Assembly (NCBI GenBank): GCA_910575835.1
Contig: CAJTGB010000030.1
Span: 1 to 57,283, forward strand
DNA: 57,283 nt
Direction of reading: 5' to 3'
From: Lachnospiraceae bacterium
GTDB taxonomy: Bacteria; Bacillota; Clostridia; Lachnospirales; Lachnospiraceae
Within the stretch, counting starts at the first letter, position 1. Every line of letters begins with the position of its first letter. Made by a program: the position numbers and the translations under genes. Of this stretch, positions 35,295-44,257 are shown one piece after another. The notes beneath the pieces are model-generated. The model was not told the origin of the DNA. It worked only from the letters and a program-made list of their open reading frames with translations, and ran no database searches.

Positions 35295-36062
35295 CTAAAG
35301 TCTACGATGTACTGGTAACATTGTACCACAAATCTTTCCATTATTCCACTTTATGATTTTTGCAAATACGGCCATTATCATTCCGCCTCCAAGCAGCACC
35401 CCTACAAAAGTAAGCCCGATCCGAACCGTCATATCGAAAAAGAAGCCCTCCGGCAGCATACGGATCATATAGTCCTCGCTTGGGTTAAACATCCAGAGAT
35501 CATTGGTAAAAAATATCTCATGGAAGATCGTGAAGCATCTGGTAAAATCAACAGAAAAAGCAGCCGCAAGCAGCGCAGCAGTCACAAGCAATATCCCGAC
35601 AGCCCAAAGGTACGCCCTTGGAAGCAGACGCTTCCAGTCGGTCTTCGCGGCGATCAGGCCTGCGATCAGAAGGACTGACGCCGCCGCGCACAGATTCCTA
35701 AGCTTCAATCCTCCAAGAAACAGATTCCTTACATCCGCCATATGAAGCCGGTCCTGCTCATTGAAAAAATCCTGCGTCTGCCCGTCCACATCCGTCACAA
35801 TAGACAATTCCTCTTCTTCCCCTATCAGATAAGCCATCATATGATCCGTCACTTCCATTACATCTTCAAGCTTCATGCCGAGAGATTCCGTAACTCTGTA
35901 CTTCTCATACTCCTTCTCATAAAAACGGTACTTGGAATCCCCGTAAATGACCGCCCAAAAAACGGTAAGCAGCATAGCCAGAATAAGAAAAAGCATGGCC
36001 AACGCTGCCGCCGCCATCGGCAGCACGGACACAGGGCCTTTAGATCTGTTTTTCTCTTCCAT
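35295..36062 (-). CDS. TIGR01906/DUF1461-type integral membrane protein
   Basis: A 255-residue membrane protein with about five hydrophobic segments (near residues 20-45, 125-145, 160-180, and the C-terminal 215-245). The spacing fits the TIGR01906 family of Clostridia and lactobacilli, whose function is unknown. The ATG at 36060-36062 has GGAGG eleven bases upstream; earlier in-frame starts overlap the helicase gene. It follows that gene by four bases. Confidence 0.7.
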   Translation of the reverse strand: MEEKNRSKGPVSVLPMAAAALAMLFLILAMLLTVFWAVIYGDSKYRFYEKEYEKYRVTESLGMKLEDVMEVTDHMMAYLIGEEEELSIVTDVDGQTQDFFNEQDRLHMADVRNLFLGGLKLRNLCAAASVLLIAGLIAAKTDWKRLLPRAYLWAVGILLVTAALLAAAFSVDFTRCFTIFHEIFFTNDLWMFNPSEDYMIRMLPEGFFFDMTVRIGLTFVGVLLGGGMIMAVFAKIIKWNNGKICGTMLPVHRRL

Positions 36063-36066
36063 AATA

Positions 36067-38427
36067 TTATAATCCTCCATTCCAGAATTCCTGCGTCTTC
36101 TGCGACACATTATTTATTGTGCAGAGTTCATAGTCCTTCCATTCCCGCGGAAACGTCTCCTGATATCTTCCGTCTAGGAATCTCTCATCCAGCAGCAGGA
36201 TCACGCCTCGGTCCTCATCCGTACGGATCACCCTCCCGGCGGACTGAAGCACCTTGTTCATTCCCGGGTAGAGATAGGCGTAATCGAATCCCCGCAAGCC
36301 CTGGGCGTCAAAGTATGCTTTCAAGAGCTCCCTCTCCGTACAGACCTGAGGCAGACCTGTGCCGACGATCACGGCGCCGATCAGTTTATCCTCCACCAGA
36401 TCGATCCCCTCCGAAAAGATCCCGCCCATCACGCAGAATCCGATCAGACTCCTGTCTCTCGCCTCCTCAAAATTCTCCAGAAATATCTCCCTTGCCTCTT
36501 CCGACATATACTGGGACTGCATCACATATTCGATCTCTTCTCCTGTACCCGTCCCGATCAACTCCAGAAATTCCTCATATACCTCCTCCATAAAACGATA
36601 GGAAGGGAAGAACGCGAGATAATTCCCGGCCTTCGCACAGGCCGTCTCTATGAGATACCGTGCATAACGTCTGTACGTCTCCTTCCCCCGCCGGGTGTAT
36701 TTCGTACTGACGTCCGTGCCGATCAGAAGCTTCCGCTTCCCGGCGTCAAACGGTGACTCTGCATAGATGGCATAATCTTCACCGGACGTACTGAGAAGCT
36801 TCTTATAATAATGGATCGGAAGCAGCGTTGCCGAGAAAAACACCGTACTGTTCCCCTTGTCCAAAAATTCCTGCAGGCATCTTGCCGGATTGACACAGAA
36901 AAGCTGTAGTTTAAATCTTCCCGACTCCTCGAGCTGCGAATAGATCATATAATTCTCATCCAGCTTATCATGAATAGAGACAAACATCCTTACGCAAAAA
37001 TACAGCTCCAGCACTTCCTTACGGATCTCTTCCTTGCGGCATTCTTCCAGATACCTCTCCATCTCCGTCATCAGGGATAATAATCTCAGATAGATATGGG
37101 ACACGCTGTCCCAAATCCGATACCCCTCGCACTCCCTCTTCAAGGCAAGAAGCTGCTTATTGCATTCTTCCAGCCTCTTCGCCAGCTTCACATCCTCGTG
37201 CCTGACTATTCTCTTAAGCTTCAGGAAATCCTCCTTGTATATCCCGGCGCTGTACATCTTCCTTGCGCGCTCCACCAGATTATGCGCCTCATCGATCAGA
37301 AACAGATACTCACCCTTGATCCCTTCACCGAAGAACCGGCGCAGATGCGCATTCGGGTCAAACACGTAATTATAGTCGCAGATGACCGCGTCCACCCACA
37401 AAGAGACGTCCAGACTCATCTCATGAGGGCATACCTGCCATTTCCTCGCCTGCTCCGTAAGGATCTCCCGATTCATCTCATCCGAAGAAGTGATCAGCTC
37501 GTACACCGCGTCATTCACCCTGTCATAATGCCCCTTCGCATAAGGGCAGGCGTCTGGATTACAGTCCGTCTCCTCACAAAAACAGATCTTCTCCTTAGCG
37601 GTCAGCACGATGACCTTCATACGCAGGCATTGCTCCCTTAACGTCTCGAATGCCTGCCAGGCAACCGTCCGCGTAATCGTCTTCGCCGTCAGATAGAATA
37701 TCTTCTCGCCAAGTCCCTCCCCTACTGCCTTCACAGCCGGAAACACCGTCGATATAGTCTTCCCGACTCCGGTAGGCGCCTGTATAAATAACTTCTTCCT
37801 GCGCAGGATCGTCCGGTACACCGATTCCGCCAGCCGCTTCTGGCCCTCTCTGTATTCGAAGGGAAATACGATCTGTCTGATCGACGCGTTCCTCTTATCC
37901 TTCCACTCAATCTGGTATCTCGCCCACTTCTCATACTGCCCCAGGATCCCGAAAAACCATTCCCGCAGCGCTTCATAAGAATATACGCTCTGGAAACGCC
38001 GGATCTCTTCCGTATCCATATTGCAATAGGTCATCTGCACCCCGATCTCCTTGAGGCCATGCTCATTTGCATAGATGAACGCATAACATTTCGCCTGCGC
38101 CAGATGGACTGAAACCGGCTCTGAAAGGAACTCCAGATCCCTGAAGACTCCTTTTATCTCATCGATCACGATACCCTCCGGGCAATTGATCACTCCGTCG
38201 GCACGCCCTTCCACAGACAGCACGAAACCCTTACATGCCACTTCAAGCTTCAAGGGCACCTCCGCACGGTATCCGGCGCCCATCTGTCTCTGAATCTTGC
38301 GGTGAATCTTCCCGCCCATCTGCATGGCATCCTTGTCCGCTCCCGCTATCCTGTTGTCAATGTCTCCGCCCCGCAGGATAAATTCCACAAGACTGCGCAC
38401 GGATATACGAATGTAAGGCTGATCCAT
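36067..38427 (-). CDS. DinG/XPD-type helicase with N-terminal PD-(D/E)XK nuclease
   Basis: A 786-residue superfamily 2 helicase. The N-terminal 160 residues look like a PD-(D/E)XK nuclease (H42, D77, E90-x-K92, then QAKCY), as in Cas4/AddB-like domains. The helicase part has Walker A near residue 221 (APTGVGKT), a cluster of cysteines around 285-300 (CFCEETDCNPDAC) that would hold an iron-sulfur cluster, and the DEAH box near 380. DinG/XPD proteins unwind DNA 5'-3' in repair. Start at 38425-38427. Confidence 0.85.
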   Translation of the reverse strand: MDQPYIRISVRSLVEFILRGGDIDNRIAGADKDAMQMGGKIHRKIQRQMGAGYRAEVPLKLEVACKGFVLSVEGRADGVINCPEGIVIDEIKGVFRDLEFLSEPVSVHLAQAKCYAFIYANEHGLKEIGVQMTYCNMDTEEIRRFQSVYSYEALREWFFGILGQYEKWARYQIEWKDKRNASIRQIVFPFEYREGQKRLAESVYRTILRRKKLFIQAPTGVGKTISTVFPAVKAVGEGLGEKIFYLTAKTITRTVAWQAFETLREQCLRMKVIVLTAKEKICFCEETDCNPDACPYAKGHYDRVNDAVYELITSSDEMNREILTEQARKWQVCPHEMSLDVSLWVDAVICDYNYVFDPNAHLRRFFGEGIKGEYLFLIDEAHNLVERARKMYSAGIYKEDFLKLKRIVRHEDVKLAKRLEECNKQLLALKRECEGYRIWDSVSHIYLRLLSLMTEMERYLEECRKEEIRKEVLELYFCVRMFVSIHDKLDENYMIYSQLEESGRFKLQLFCVNPARCLQEFLDKGNSTVFFSATLLPIHYYKKLLSTSGEDYAIYAESPFDAGKRKLLIGTDVSTKYTRRGKETYRRYARYLIETACAKAGNYLAFFPSYRFMEEVYEEFLELIGTGTGEEIEYVMQSQYMSEEAREIFLENFEEARDRSLIGFCVMGGIFSEGIDLVEDKLIGAVIVGTGLPQVCTERELLKAYFDAQGLRGFDYAYLYPGMNKVLQSAGRVIRTDEDRGVILLLDERFLDGRYQETFPREWKDYELCTINNVSQKTQEFWNGGL

Positions 38428-38519
38428 GCCCCATGTTCACCTCCGGACATATTACTTTAATTCCGTTACAATCATACCACCGTATCACACAAATATCCAT
38501 TTATTTTTGACTATTTCCG

Positions 38520-38556
38520 TTGTAACAATTCTGTTACTTAATGTGAATTGTTACAA
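38520..38556. promoter_or_regulatory. 12-bp perfect inverted repeat upstream of the helicase gene
   Basis: TTGTAACAATTC (38520-38531) and GAATTGTTACAA (38545-38556) form a perfect 12-base inverted repeat that spans the stop codon of the repair gene. GTTACAA occurs once more at 38465. It could be an operator for the helicase gene or a terminator, though there is no T run. Confidence 0.5.
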
Positions 38557-39323
38557 AATTCTGCCATCTCTCTCCGATACCGGAGCGGCAAATGCTGCAT
38601 CTGGCACCTGGGATTCGTTCGGGATTCGATCGCGATCGTCTTACAGAATCCCCTCCACAGCCTGACATACTCCTTCTCCCTATCGGACACCCGCTTAAAT
38701 ACCTCCTCGTCGGCTGGCCCGCCAAACGCGATCACCCACTGCTTCCCCGCCTCATGCACCGCAAACGTCTTATGCGTAACATCATGGATCATCCAGTTCT
38801 CCACTGGCAGACGGGCCGCAAAATGCGGGGCAAGACAGGTTAGAATCTGGTTCTTCGGCTCTATCCTCGCATACAGCACTCCATTCTCCAGCTCGCAAAA
38901 ACGCAGAAATCCCTTATAGCTGTGCGTCTCCCCGAACACATTCCTGCATAGTTCGAATACCTTCTCCACCTTCGGATGGCTCAGATGTTCCATGATCCTT
39001 GTGCTGTCAGGGATCTCCTTAGCTGCCAGCATAGTTCCCAGAACCGCATCTCCCTTCTTAGGATCCGACGACAGCACCGCATGATATATATCATGATATG
39101 CCTTCGCTCCCAGATGCTTCATGATCAGCGCTTCCACCGCAGCCGCCTTATGCTCCGTCTCCTCTGCTTCCACATAATCACAGAATAGCTGCTGCTCCAA
39201 CTGTCCCCGAAGTGCGATCTCGCAATCTTCTTCCCTCTTCCCTGCCTTCCAGGCATCATAGATCCCGGAGAATATCCCCGTAACCGTATCACTGCACACA
39301 TATACCGTCTTCACAATAACCAT
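38538..39323 (-). CDS. TIGR03915-type DNA repair-associated protein
   Basis: A 261-residue protein of the TIGR03915 family (DUF4130-containing), with the start TVYVCSDTVTGIFSGIYDAW typical of the family and a C-terminal RLWRGFCKTIAIESRTNP segment. It is always paired with the radical SAM protein encoded upstream, and the genes overlap by about 35 bases. The pair is thought to modify or repair nucleic acid, but the reaction is not established. The start at 39321-39323 sits close to GGAGG; GTG at 39312-39314 is an alternative. Confidence 0.85.
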   Translation of the reverse strand: MVIVKTVYVCSDTVTGIFSGIYDAWKAGKREEDCEIALRGQLEQQLFCDYVEAEETEHKAAAVEALIMKHLGAKAYHDIYHAVLSSDPKKGDAVLGTMLAAKEIPDSTRIMEHLSHPKVEKVFELCRNVFGETHSYKGFLRFCELENGVLYARIEPKNQILTCLAPHFAARLPVENWMIHDVTHKTFAVHEAGKQWVIAFGGPADEEVFKRVSDREKEYVRLWRGFCKTIAIESRTNPRCQMQHLPLRYRREMAEFCNNSH

Positions 39324-40611
39324 TCCCTCCTTCAAACAAAGACAACTGCCGATATCCCATCTCCGTCACCTCTCTTGGAAGCTTCTCCCCGGCATAGAGC
39401 AGGTTCCTCGTAATGTAATCTTCATCCATCCTCGTCGGATACATCATCCTGCCGTTGCAGGTGATAAAATACAGCGCTCTCTTAAGCACTACCCCAATCT
39501 TCTTAAGATCTGTAAAATCCAGGCTCCCAAGCCTCCTCGCCTTCACGATCCGAACCGCCGACTTATACCCGATCCCGGGCACCCTAAGAAGTATCTTATA
39601 ATCCGCCCTGTTCACCTCCACCGGGAATTCCTCCAGATGCTTAAGCGCCCAATTGCACTTCGGATCGAACAGCACGTTAAAATTCGGATTCTCTTCTGTC
39701 AATAGCTCTTCCGCGCGGAAATGATAATATCTCAGCAGCCAGTCCGCCTGATACAGCCGGTGCTCCCGCAAAAGAGGCGGCCCCTCCCCGGTCTTCGCCG
39801 GAAGCGCGGCATCATCATTGACATGTACGAACGCCGAATAAAACACTCTCTTTAATTCAAACTTCTGGTACAAAGACTCCGCCACCTGTATGATCTGATA
39901 ATCGGTCTCCGGCGTCGCTCCTATAATCATCTGCGTACTCTGCCCCGCCGGAACAAAACGCGGTGCGTTCCGATACAGCTGGATCTCCTGCCTGTTCTCC
40001 GTCATCCGGTTCTGTACAAGGCGCATCGGGGTAAGGATATTCTTCCGCGTCTTGTTAGGCGCCAGGGCCTTAAGGCTCTCCGCCGTCGGAAGCTCCAGAT
40101 TCACGCTCATCCTGTCGGCAAGAAACCCTAGCTTCTGTATCAGCTCCGGGTCCGCCCCCGGGATCGCCTTCACATGGATATATCCTTGGAAATTATATTC
40201 CCGGCGCAGCCGGTAAAGAGCCGCGTAGATCAGCTCCATCGTATAATTCGGGCTTTTTAAGATACCGGAGCTTAAGAACAGCCCTTCAATATAATTCCTC
40301 CGGTAGAATTCCATCGTCAATTCGCATACCTCGTCAGGAGAAAAGGATGTCCTCACCACATCATTGCTTCTCCTGTTGACACAATACTTGCAGTCGTAAA
40401 TACACTCATTGGTAAAAAGTATCTTCAGAAGAGAGATACATCTCCCGTCGGCCGAAAAACTATGACAGATCCCCGACTGCTCGCAGCTTCCGATCCCGGT
40501 TCCGTCACTCTTCCGGGACGTCCCGCTGGACGTACATGCCACATCATACTTGGCCGCATCCGTCAGAATATTCAATTTATCGTACATTGATAAGGCTTCC
40601 TGAATCCGCAT
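39289..40611 (-). CDS. TIGR03916-type radical SAM DNA repair/modification protein
   Basis: A 440-residue radical SAM enzyme. C70, C74 and C77 hold the iron-sulfur cluster (NECIYDCKYC). A helix-hairpin-helix (VPGIGYKSAVRIVK) near residue 340 suggests nucleic-acid binding. It belongs to the family TIGR03916, whose partner (TIGR03915) follows. Promoter and paired LexA-like boxes lie just upstream, so DNA-damage control is likely. AGGAGG precedes the ATG. Confidence 0.88.
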   Translation of the reverse strand: MRIQEALSMYDKLNILTDAAKYDVACTSSGTSRKSDGTGIGSCEQSGICHSFSADGRCISLLKILFTNECIYDCKYCVNRRSNDVVRTSFSPDEVCELTMEFYRRNYIEGLFLSSGILKSPNYTMELIYAALYRLRREYNFQGYIHVKAIPGADPELIQKLGFLADRMSVNLELPTAESLKALAPNKTRKNILTPMRLVQNRMTENRQEIQLYRNAPRFVPAGQSTQMIIGATPETDYQIIQVAESLYQKFELKRVFYSAFVHVNDDAALPAKTGEGPPLLREHRLYQADWLLRYYHFRAEELLTEENPNFNVLFDPKCNWALKHLEEFPVEVNRADYKILLRVPGIGYKSAVRIVKARRLGSLDFTDLKKIGVVLKRALYFITCNGRMMYPTRMDEDYITRNLLYAGEKLPREVTEMGYRQLSLFEGGNGYCEDGICVQ

Positions 40612-40632
40612 AATTCCTCCTAATAAAAAATC

Positions 40633-40670
40633 AGAACGTTTGTTCCTTATATTTTACAAACAAACGTTCT
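40633..40670 (-). promoter_or_regulatory. Double LexA-like operator over the repair promoter
   Basis: On the minus strand a promoter with TTGACT (40674-40679), a 17-base spacer and TAAAAT (40651-40656) reads toward the radical SAM gene. AGAACGTTTGTT and its inverse AACAAACGTTCT (40659-40670 and 40633-40644) flank the -10 box. The proximal copy, GAAC-AAAC-GTTC, fits the Gram-positive SOS box consensus (GAAC-N4-GTTC). The adjacent TetR protein could bind instead, but the GAAC/GTTC pattern favours LexA. Confidence 0.75.
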
Positions 40671-40698
40671 GTTAGTCAATACCTTTTTTGAAATTATT

Positions 40699-41244
40699 TC
40701 AGATTTTCTTTCTTCCGTACAATTCCTGCACCGCCTCAGTAATCTCACCGATCACTGTAATCAGCGTATTCCTGTCCCCTTCCCTGTTCCGCTGGAACGT
40801 ATGGTATCCGCCCTGGATACAATAGCTCAGGATAATATTCCAGACCTCATCGTTCCGGTACTTGGGATATTTCTGAAATACCAGCTCCTTGATGCTCGTC
40901 TCGATTCTGTCCGCAAGATGATTGCGCTGGCTTCCAGAAAACAGTATCATAGTCAGTGAATTCTGGGACAAATAGGCAAGAAACAATTCCCTTGTGAATT
41001 CCGCCGGTTTCTCCATAATATATTCAGGATGGGAAATGCTGTTCGTGATCGACCTTACCACCTCAGCCTCCAGATGATCCGACAGATCATAGATATCCTT
41101 ATAATGCGAATAAAACGTTGATTTATTGATGCACGCCAGTTCGCACAACTCTCTGACTGTTATCTTCTCCAACGGCTTTTTTGAACGTAATTCAATAAAA
41201 GCATTCTTGATCCCCCGCTCTGTTTTCTCTATCCGCAGATCCAT
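40699..41244 (-). CDS. TetR-family transcriptional regulator
   Basis: A 181-residue regulator with a TetR HTH (ITVRELCELACINKSTFYSHYKD, abridged as ELCELACINKSTFYSHYK) near residues 28-50 and a helical ligand domain. AGGAGG precedes the ATG. It is the first gene in a row of minus genes followed by the repair pair, but a promoter lies between them. Likely autoregulated through TTGTCGG boxes in its leader. Ligand and target are unknown. Confidence 0.85.
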   Translation of the reverse strand: MDLRIEKTERGIKNAFIELRSKKPLEKITVRELCELACINKSTFYSHYKDIYDLSDHLEAEVVRSITNSISHPEYIMEKPAEFTRELFLAYLSQNSLTMILFSGSQRNHLADRIETSIKELVFQKYPKYRNDEVWNIILSYCIQGGYHTFQRNREGDRNTLITVIGEITEAVQELYGRKKI

Positions 41245-41283
41245 ATTCCTTCCTCCTCTGTTCCTCTTTCCCCAGAGCCTTTT

Positions 41284-41335
41284 CCGACATTTTTATCAAA
41301 TTGTCGGTTATCCATCCATATTTCCATATTGTCGG
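41284..41335. promoter_or_regulatory. TGTCGG repeats in front of the TetR gene
   Basis: CCGACA (41284-41289) is the inverse of TGTCGG (41302-41307), and TTGTCGG recurs at 41329-41335. The motifs lie 40 to 90 bases before the TetR start, a good place for autoregulation. Confidence 0.45.
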
Positions 41336-41417
41336 TGGAAATCTGCTCTTTCTATCAGTATAATCATTTTAAAGCAGAAAAACAACTACTGTCTATTATT
41401 TTTACTGCCTGAGCAGA

Positions 41418-41475
41418 GACCCCGCGAAAAGCAAATATCCACGCAAGGATAGCTGCCTGGCCCGCGGGAATAAAA
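41418..41475 (+). repeat. Structured repeat, copy A (glgB leader)
   Basis: GACCCCGCG at the left and CGCGGGAATAAAA at the right form an outer stem CCCGCG/CGCGGG. Inside is a hairpin TATCC-ACGCAA-GGATA (41436-41451). A related element with the same ends, the same apical GCAAG and a different inner helix lies at 46895-46962. It is 16 bases upstream of the glgB start. Confidence 0.6.
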
Positions 41476-41491
41476 CACTGGAGGAACTCTT

Positions 41492-43285
41492 ATGGACTTT
41501 TATGGATTTTACACAGGAAAAATATTTGACGCCTACAAATTTCTCGGAGCGCACACGGAGACGCAAGGCGTCACCTTCCGTACATTTGCACCGGGTGCGA
41601 AGAGGATCTCCCTGATCGGAGAATTCACAGACTGGCAGGAATGGAACATGAACAAGATCTATGACGGCAACTTCTGGGAGTGCTATGCCAAAGACGCCGC
41701 CCCGGGAATGATGTACAAGTACCGCATTTACCGGCAGGACAACACTTATATCGACCACTGCGACCCTTACGGCTTCGGTATGGAACTCCGCCCCAACTCG
41801 GCGTCCTATGTGCGCGATCTTGCTTCCTATACCTATCAAGATTCCGCATGGATGCAGAGGCGCACAACCTGCAAGGATAAGCCGCTGAATATTTACGAGA
41901 TTCATTTCGGCTCTTTCAAAAAGCCCTCCGATAAGGCTGACGACTGGTATACTTATACCGAGATGGCTGATATCCTGATCCCGTACCTGAAGGAATACGG
42001 ATACAACTATGTAGAGATCATGCCGCTCAGCGAGCATCCCTGCGACGAGTCCTGGGGATATCAGAATACCGGATTTTTCAGTCCTACCTCCCGCTACGGC
42101 ACCGCCGAAGAGCTGATGGGATTCATCGACCGCTGCCACCAGAACGATATCGGGATCATCCTGGATTTTGTGCCGGTACATTTCGCTGTGGACGGCTACG
42201 CTCTGGCCAATTATGACGGCACCTCCCTCTATGAGTATCCCCATCAAGACGTCGGAGTCAGCGAATGGGGAAGCTGTAACTTCATGCATTCCCGCGGGGA
42301 AGTCCGAAGCTTCCTTCAATCTGCCGCCAATTACTGGCTGACGGAGTATCATATAGACGGAATCCGCATGGATGCCATCAGCAGGATCATATACTGGCAG
42401 GGCGATCCGGCAAGGGGCGTCAATAACACTGCCGTAGACTTCATCCGCAAGATGAACCAGGGGCTTAAGGAACTGCATCCTTCCGCCATACTTTCCGCCG
42501 AAGACTCAACCTCTTATCCCGGCGTCACCAAGCCGGTTTCGGAAGGCGGACTCGGCTTCGACTACAAATGGGATATGGGATGGATGAATGACACGCTGGA
42601 TTATTTCCGTACAGGTCCCGAGTACCGTCCGGCCAATTACCATAAGCTTACCTTCTCCATGATGTATTATTACAGCGACTTATTTTTACTGCCTTTTTCT
42701 CATGATGAAGTCGTCCACGGCAAAGCTTCCATTATGCAGAAAATGAACGGCGAGTACGATGAGAAGTTCCCGCAGGCACGGGCGCTCTATATGTATATGT
42801 ACGCCCACCCCGGGAAGAAATTAAACTTCATGGGAAATGAACTGGGCCAGCTTCGTGAATGGGACGAAAAACGTGAACAGGACTGGGATATCCTGACATA
42901 TCCGATCCACGACGCCTTCCACCGATTCATCAAGGACCTAAATGACCTCTATCTGAGCCGTCCGGCATTGTATCAGAAAGACTACAGTACCGACGGGTTC
43001 TTCTGGATCGACTGTCATCAGGAAGAACGCTGCATCTATGCCTTTGAACGAAGATCCGACAAGGAAAGAATCCTTGCAGTCTTCAATTTCTCCGGGCAGA
43101 CGCAGGAAGATTATGAGATCACCCTGGACAATGCAAAGAAGCTGACCTTGCTGCTTGCAAGCAACGATGAAATGTATGCGGGGACAAAACGATATGAAGA
43201 ATCGGAAAAACTGATAGAATTGGAAGATTCGTGCGCCGTATTCTCGCTGGAAGCAAATACAGCCGTTTATTATAAGATCGATTAA
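41492..43285 (+). CDS. glgB: 1,4-alpha-glucan branching enzyme
   Basis: A 597-residue glycogen branching enzyme of the GH13 type that makes alpha-1,6 branches in glycogen. The N-terminal carbohydrate-binding domain starts directly at residue 1 (FRTFAPGAKRISLIGEFTDW) and is shorter than in E. coli GlgB. Catalytic residues are D294 (DGIRMDAI), E337 (LSAED) and D405 (FSHDEVVHG), all present. GGAGG lies ahead of the ATG. No other glycogen gene is next to it, so it is transcribed alone, with the structured repeat in its leader. Confidence 0.93.
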   Translation: MDFYGFYTGKIFDAYKFLGAHTETQGVTFRTFAPGAKRISLIGEFTDWQEWNMNKIYDGNFWECYAKDAAPGMMYKYRIYRQDNTYIDHCDPYGFGMELRPNSASYVRDLASYTYQDSAWMQRRTTCKDKPLNIYEIHFGSFKKPSDKADDWYTYTEMADILIPYLKEYGYNYVEIMPLSEHPCDESWGYQNTGFFSPTSRYGTAEELMGFIDRCHQNDIGIILDFVPVHFAVDGYALANYDGTSLYEYPHQDVGVSEWGSCNFMHSRGEVRSFLQSAANYWLTEYHIDGIRMDAISRIIYWQGDPARGVNNTAVDFIRKMNQGLKELHPSAILSAEDSTSYPGVTKPVSEGGLGFDYKWDMGWMNDTLDYFRTGPEYRPANYHKLTFSMMYYYSDLFLLPFSHDEVVHGKASIMQKMNGEYDEKFPQARALYMYMYAHPGKKLNFMGNELGQLREWDEKREQDWDILTYPIHDAFHRFIKDLNDLYLSRPALYQKDYSTDGFFWIDCHQEERCIYAFERRSDKERILAVFNFSGQTQEDYEITLDNAKKLTLLLASNDEMYAGTKRYEESEKLIELEDSCAVFSLEANTAVYYKID

Positions 43286-43305
43286 AGATTGATTAAATCC
43301 GCACA

Positions 43306-43352
43306 GCCCGGACTCATTGTTTTTGTAAAACATAAGATGAATGAGTCCGGGC
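43306..43352. terminator. Hairpin after glgB
   Basis: GCCCGGACTCATT (43306-43318) pairs with AATGAGTCCGGGC (43340-43352) perfectly over 13 bases. It lies between converging genes; there is no T run directly after it on either strand. Confidence 0.65.
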
Positions 43353-43388
43353 CGCGCTTCATCCCCAACGGGATAAGACACCCAATAT

Positions 43389-44012
43389 TTAGTGGAAATA
43401 ATGCGCCCCTATCTTCATCCCGCGTCCGCCCTGATCAAAATACAGGCATCCGCCGATCGGATTCGCTCCCGCAAGCGCATCTGCTGCCGCCTGCATCGAC
43501 GTCGCCGTATAACCGCGGGAATTCCTTACTCTGTCAAGCCATCCGGTAGATGCCGGTGTAAACTGCCCTGACTGGTAGATAACGGCTTCAATACTGTTTG
43601 GATAAGAAGCGCTTCTTACGCGGTTCATGATCACCGCTCCCACCGCCACCTGTCCTTCATAAGGCTGATTTCCCGCCTCACAGAAGATGATGGACGCCAT
43701 AAGTTCCTGATACTGGTTACGCAATGCCGCTGCCTCCCTCTCAGCTTTTTCCTTGGCCTCGCGTTCCTTTCTTTTGATCTCTTCTATGATCTTCTTCTGC
43801 TCGCTCTCGATCTTGTCTTTGGCTGATACTACGAGTGTGTCCGGCATCACCTGAAATGTATCTCTGTGTATCTCTACTATGTTATTTTCACTCGAAGACA
43901 TTACCATTCTTCCCTCCGGCTGCGAGGGCGCCGCCTCACTGGTGAATCCCGCCATCAGCGAACATGCCGAGACAACCGCTACCACCGAATTGAATTTTTT
44001 GTTTTTTATCAT
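43389..44012 (-). CDS. SleB/CwlJ-type cell wall hydrolase
   Basis: A 207-residue secreted or membrane-anchored hydrolase. A signal peptide covers about residues 1-27 (cleavage near SEAAP), then a lysine/glutamate-rich helix (residues 65-100), then the Hydrolase_2 domain with the catalytic glutamate E112 in IIFCEAGNQPYEGQVAVGAV and GRGMKIGAHYFH at the end. Family enzymes cut spore cortex or vegetative peptidoglycan; the leader and coiled helix suit a growth-phase role. The ATG at 44010-44012 has AGGAGGG upstream. Confidence 0.87.
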   Translation of the reverse strand: MIKNKKFNSVVAVVSACSLMAGFTSEAAPSQPEGRMVMSSSENNIVEIHRDTFQVMPDTLVVSAKDKIESEQKKIIEEIKRKEREAKEKAEREAAALRNQYQELMASIIFCEAGNQPYEGQVAVGAVIMNRVRSASYPNSIEAVIYQSGQFTPASTGWLDRVRNSRGYTATSMQAAADALAGANPIGGCLYFDQGGRGMKIGAHYFH

Positions 44013-44257
44013 AAATACTACCCTCCTATTGTTACAATACATGAATATTGTTTTAATAAAGTATATTCAATATTTTCAATTTTATTACAATTATTACAAA
44101 ATTGTTACATGTATTGTACAACGAAGGTTATGTTATCATAGCTCTCCGAGTATGTCAATAAAAAAACGATTATGGGTATAACTCTCAGAATTGTCCGATT
44201 TTACCACCTCTTGCAGCATTTCAAACAATCCCGGCAGTATAAGGGGTCACCGCCTTC

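Noticed and set aside
35742-36593. 283-residue plus-strand frame opposite the membrane protein and helicase
   Set aside because: Proline- and serine-rich antisense reading of two minus-strand genes.
41402-42478. 358-residue minus-strand frame opposite glgB
   Set aside because: Antisense to the conserved branching enzyme; valine- and glycine-rich shadow without a ribosome-binding site.
43306-43352. Inverted repeat after glgB considered as a mobile-element end
   Set aside because: Position between converging genes and simple stem-loop form are better explained as a terminator.
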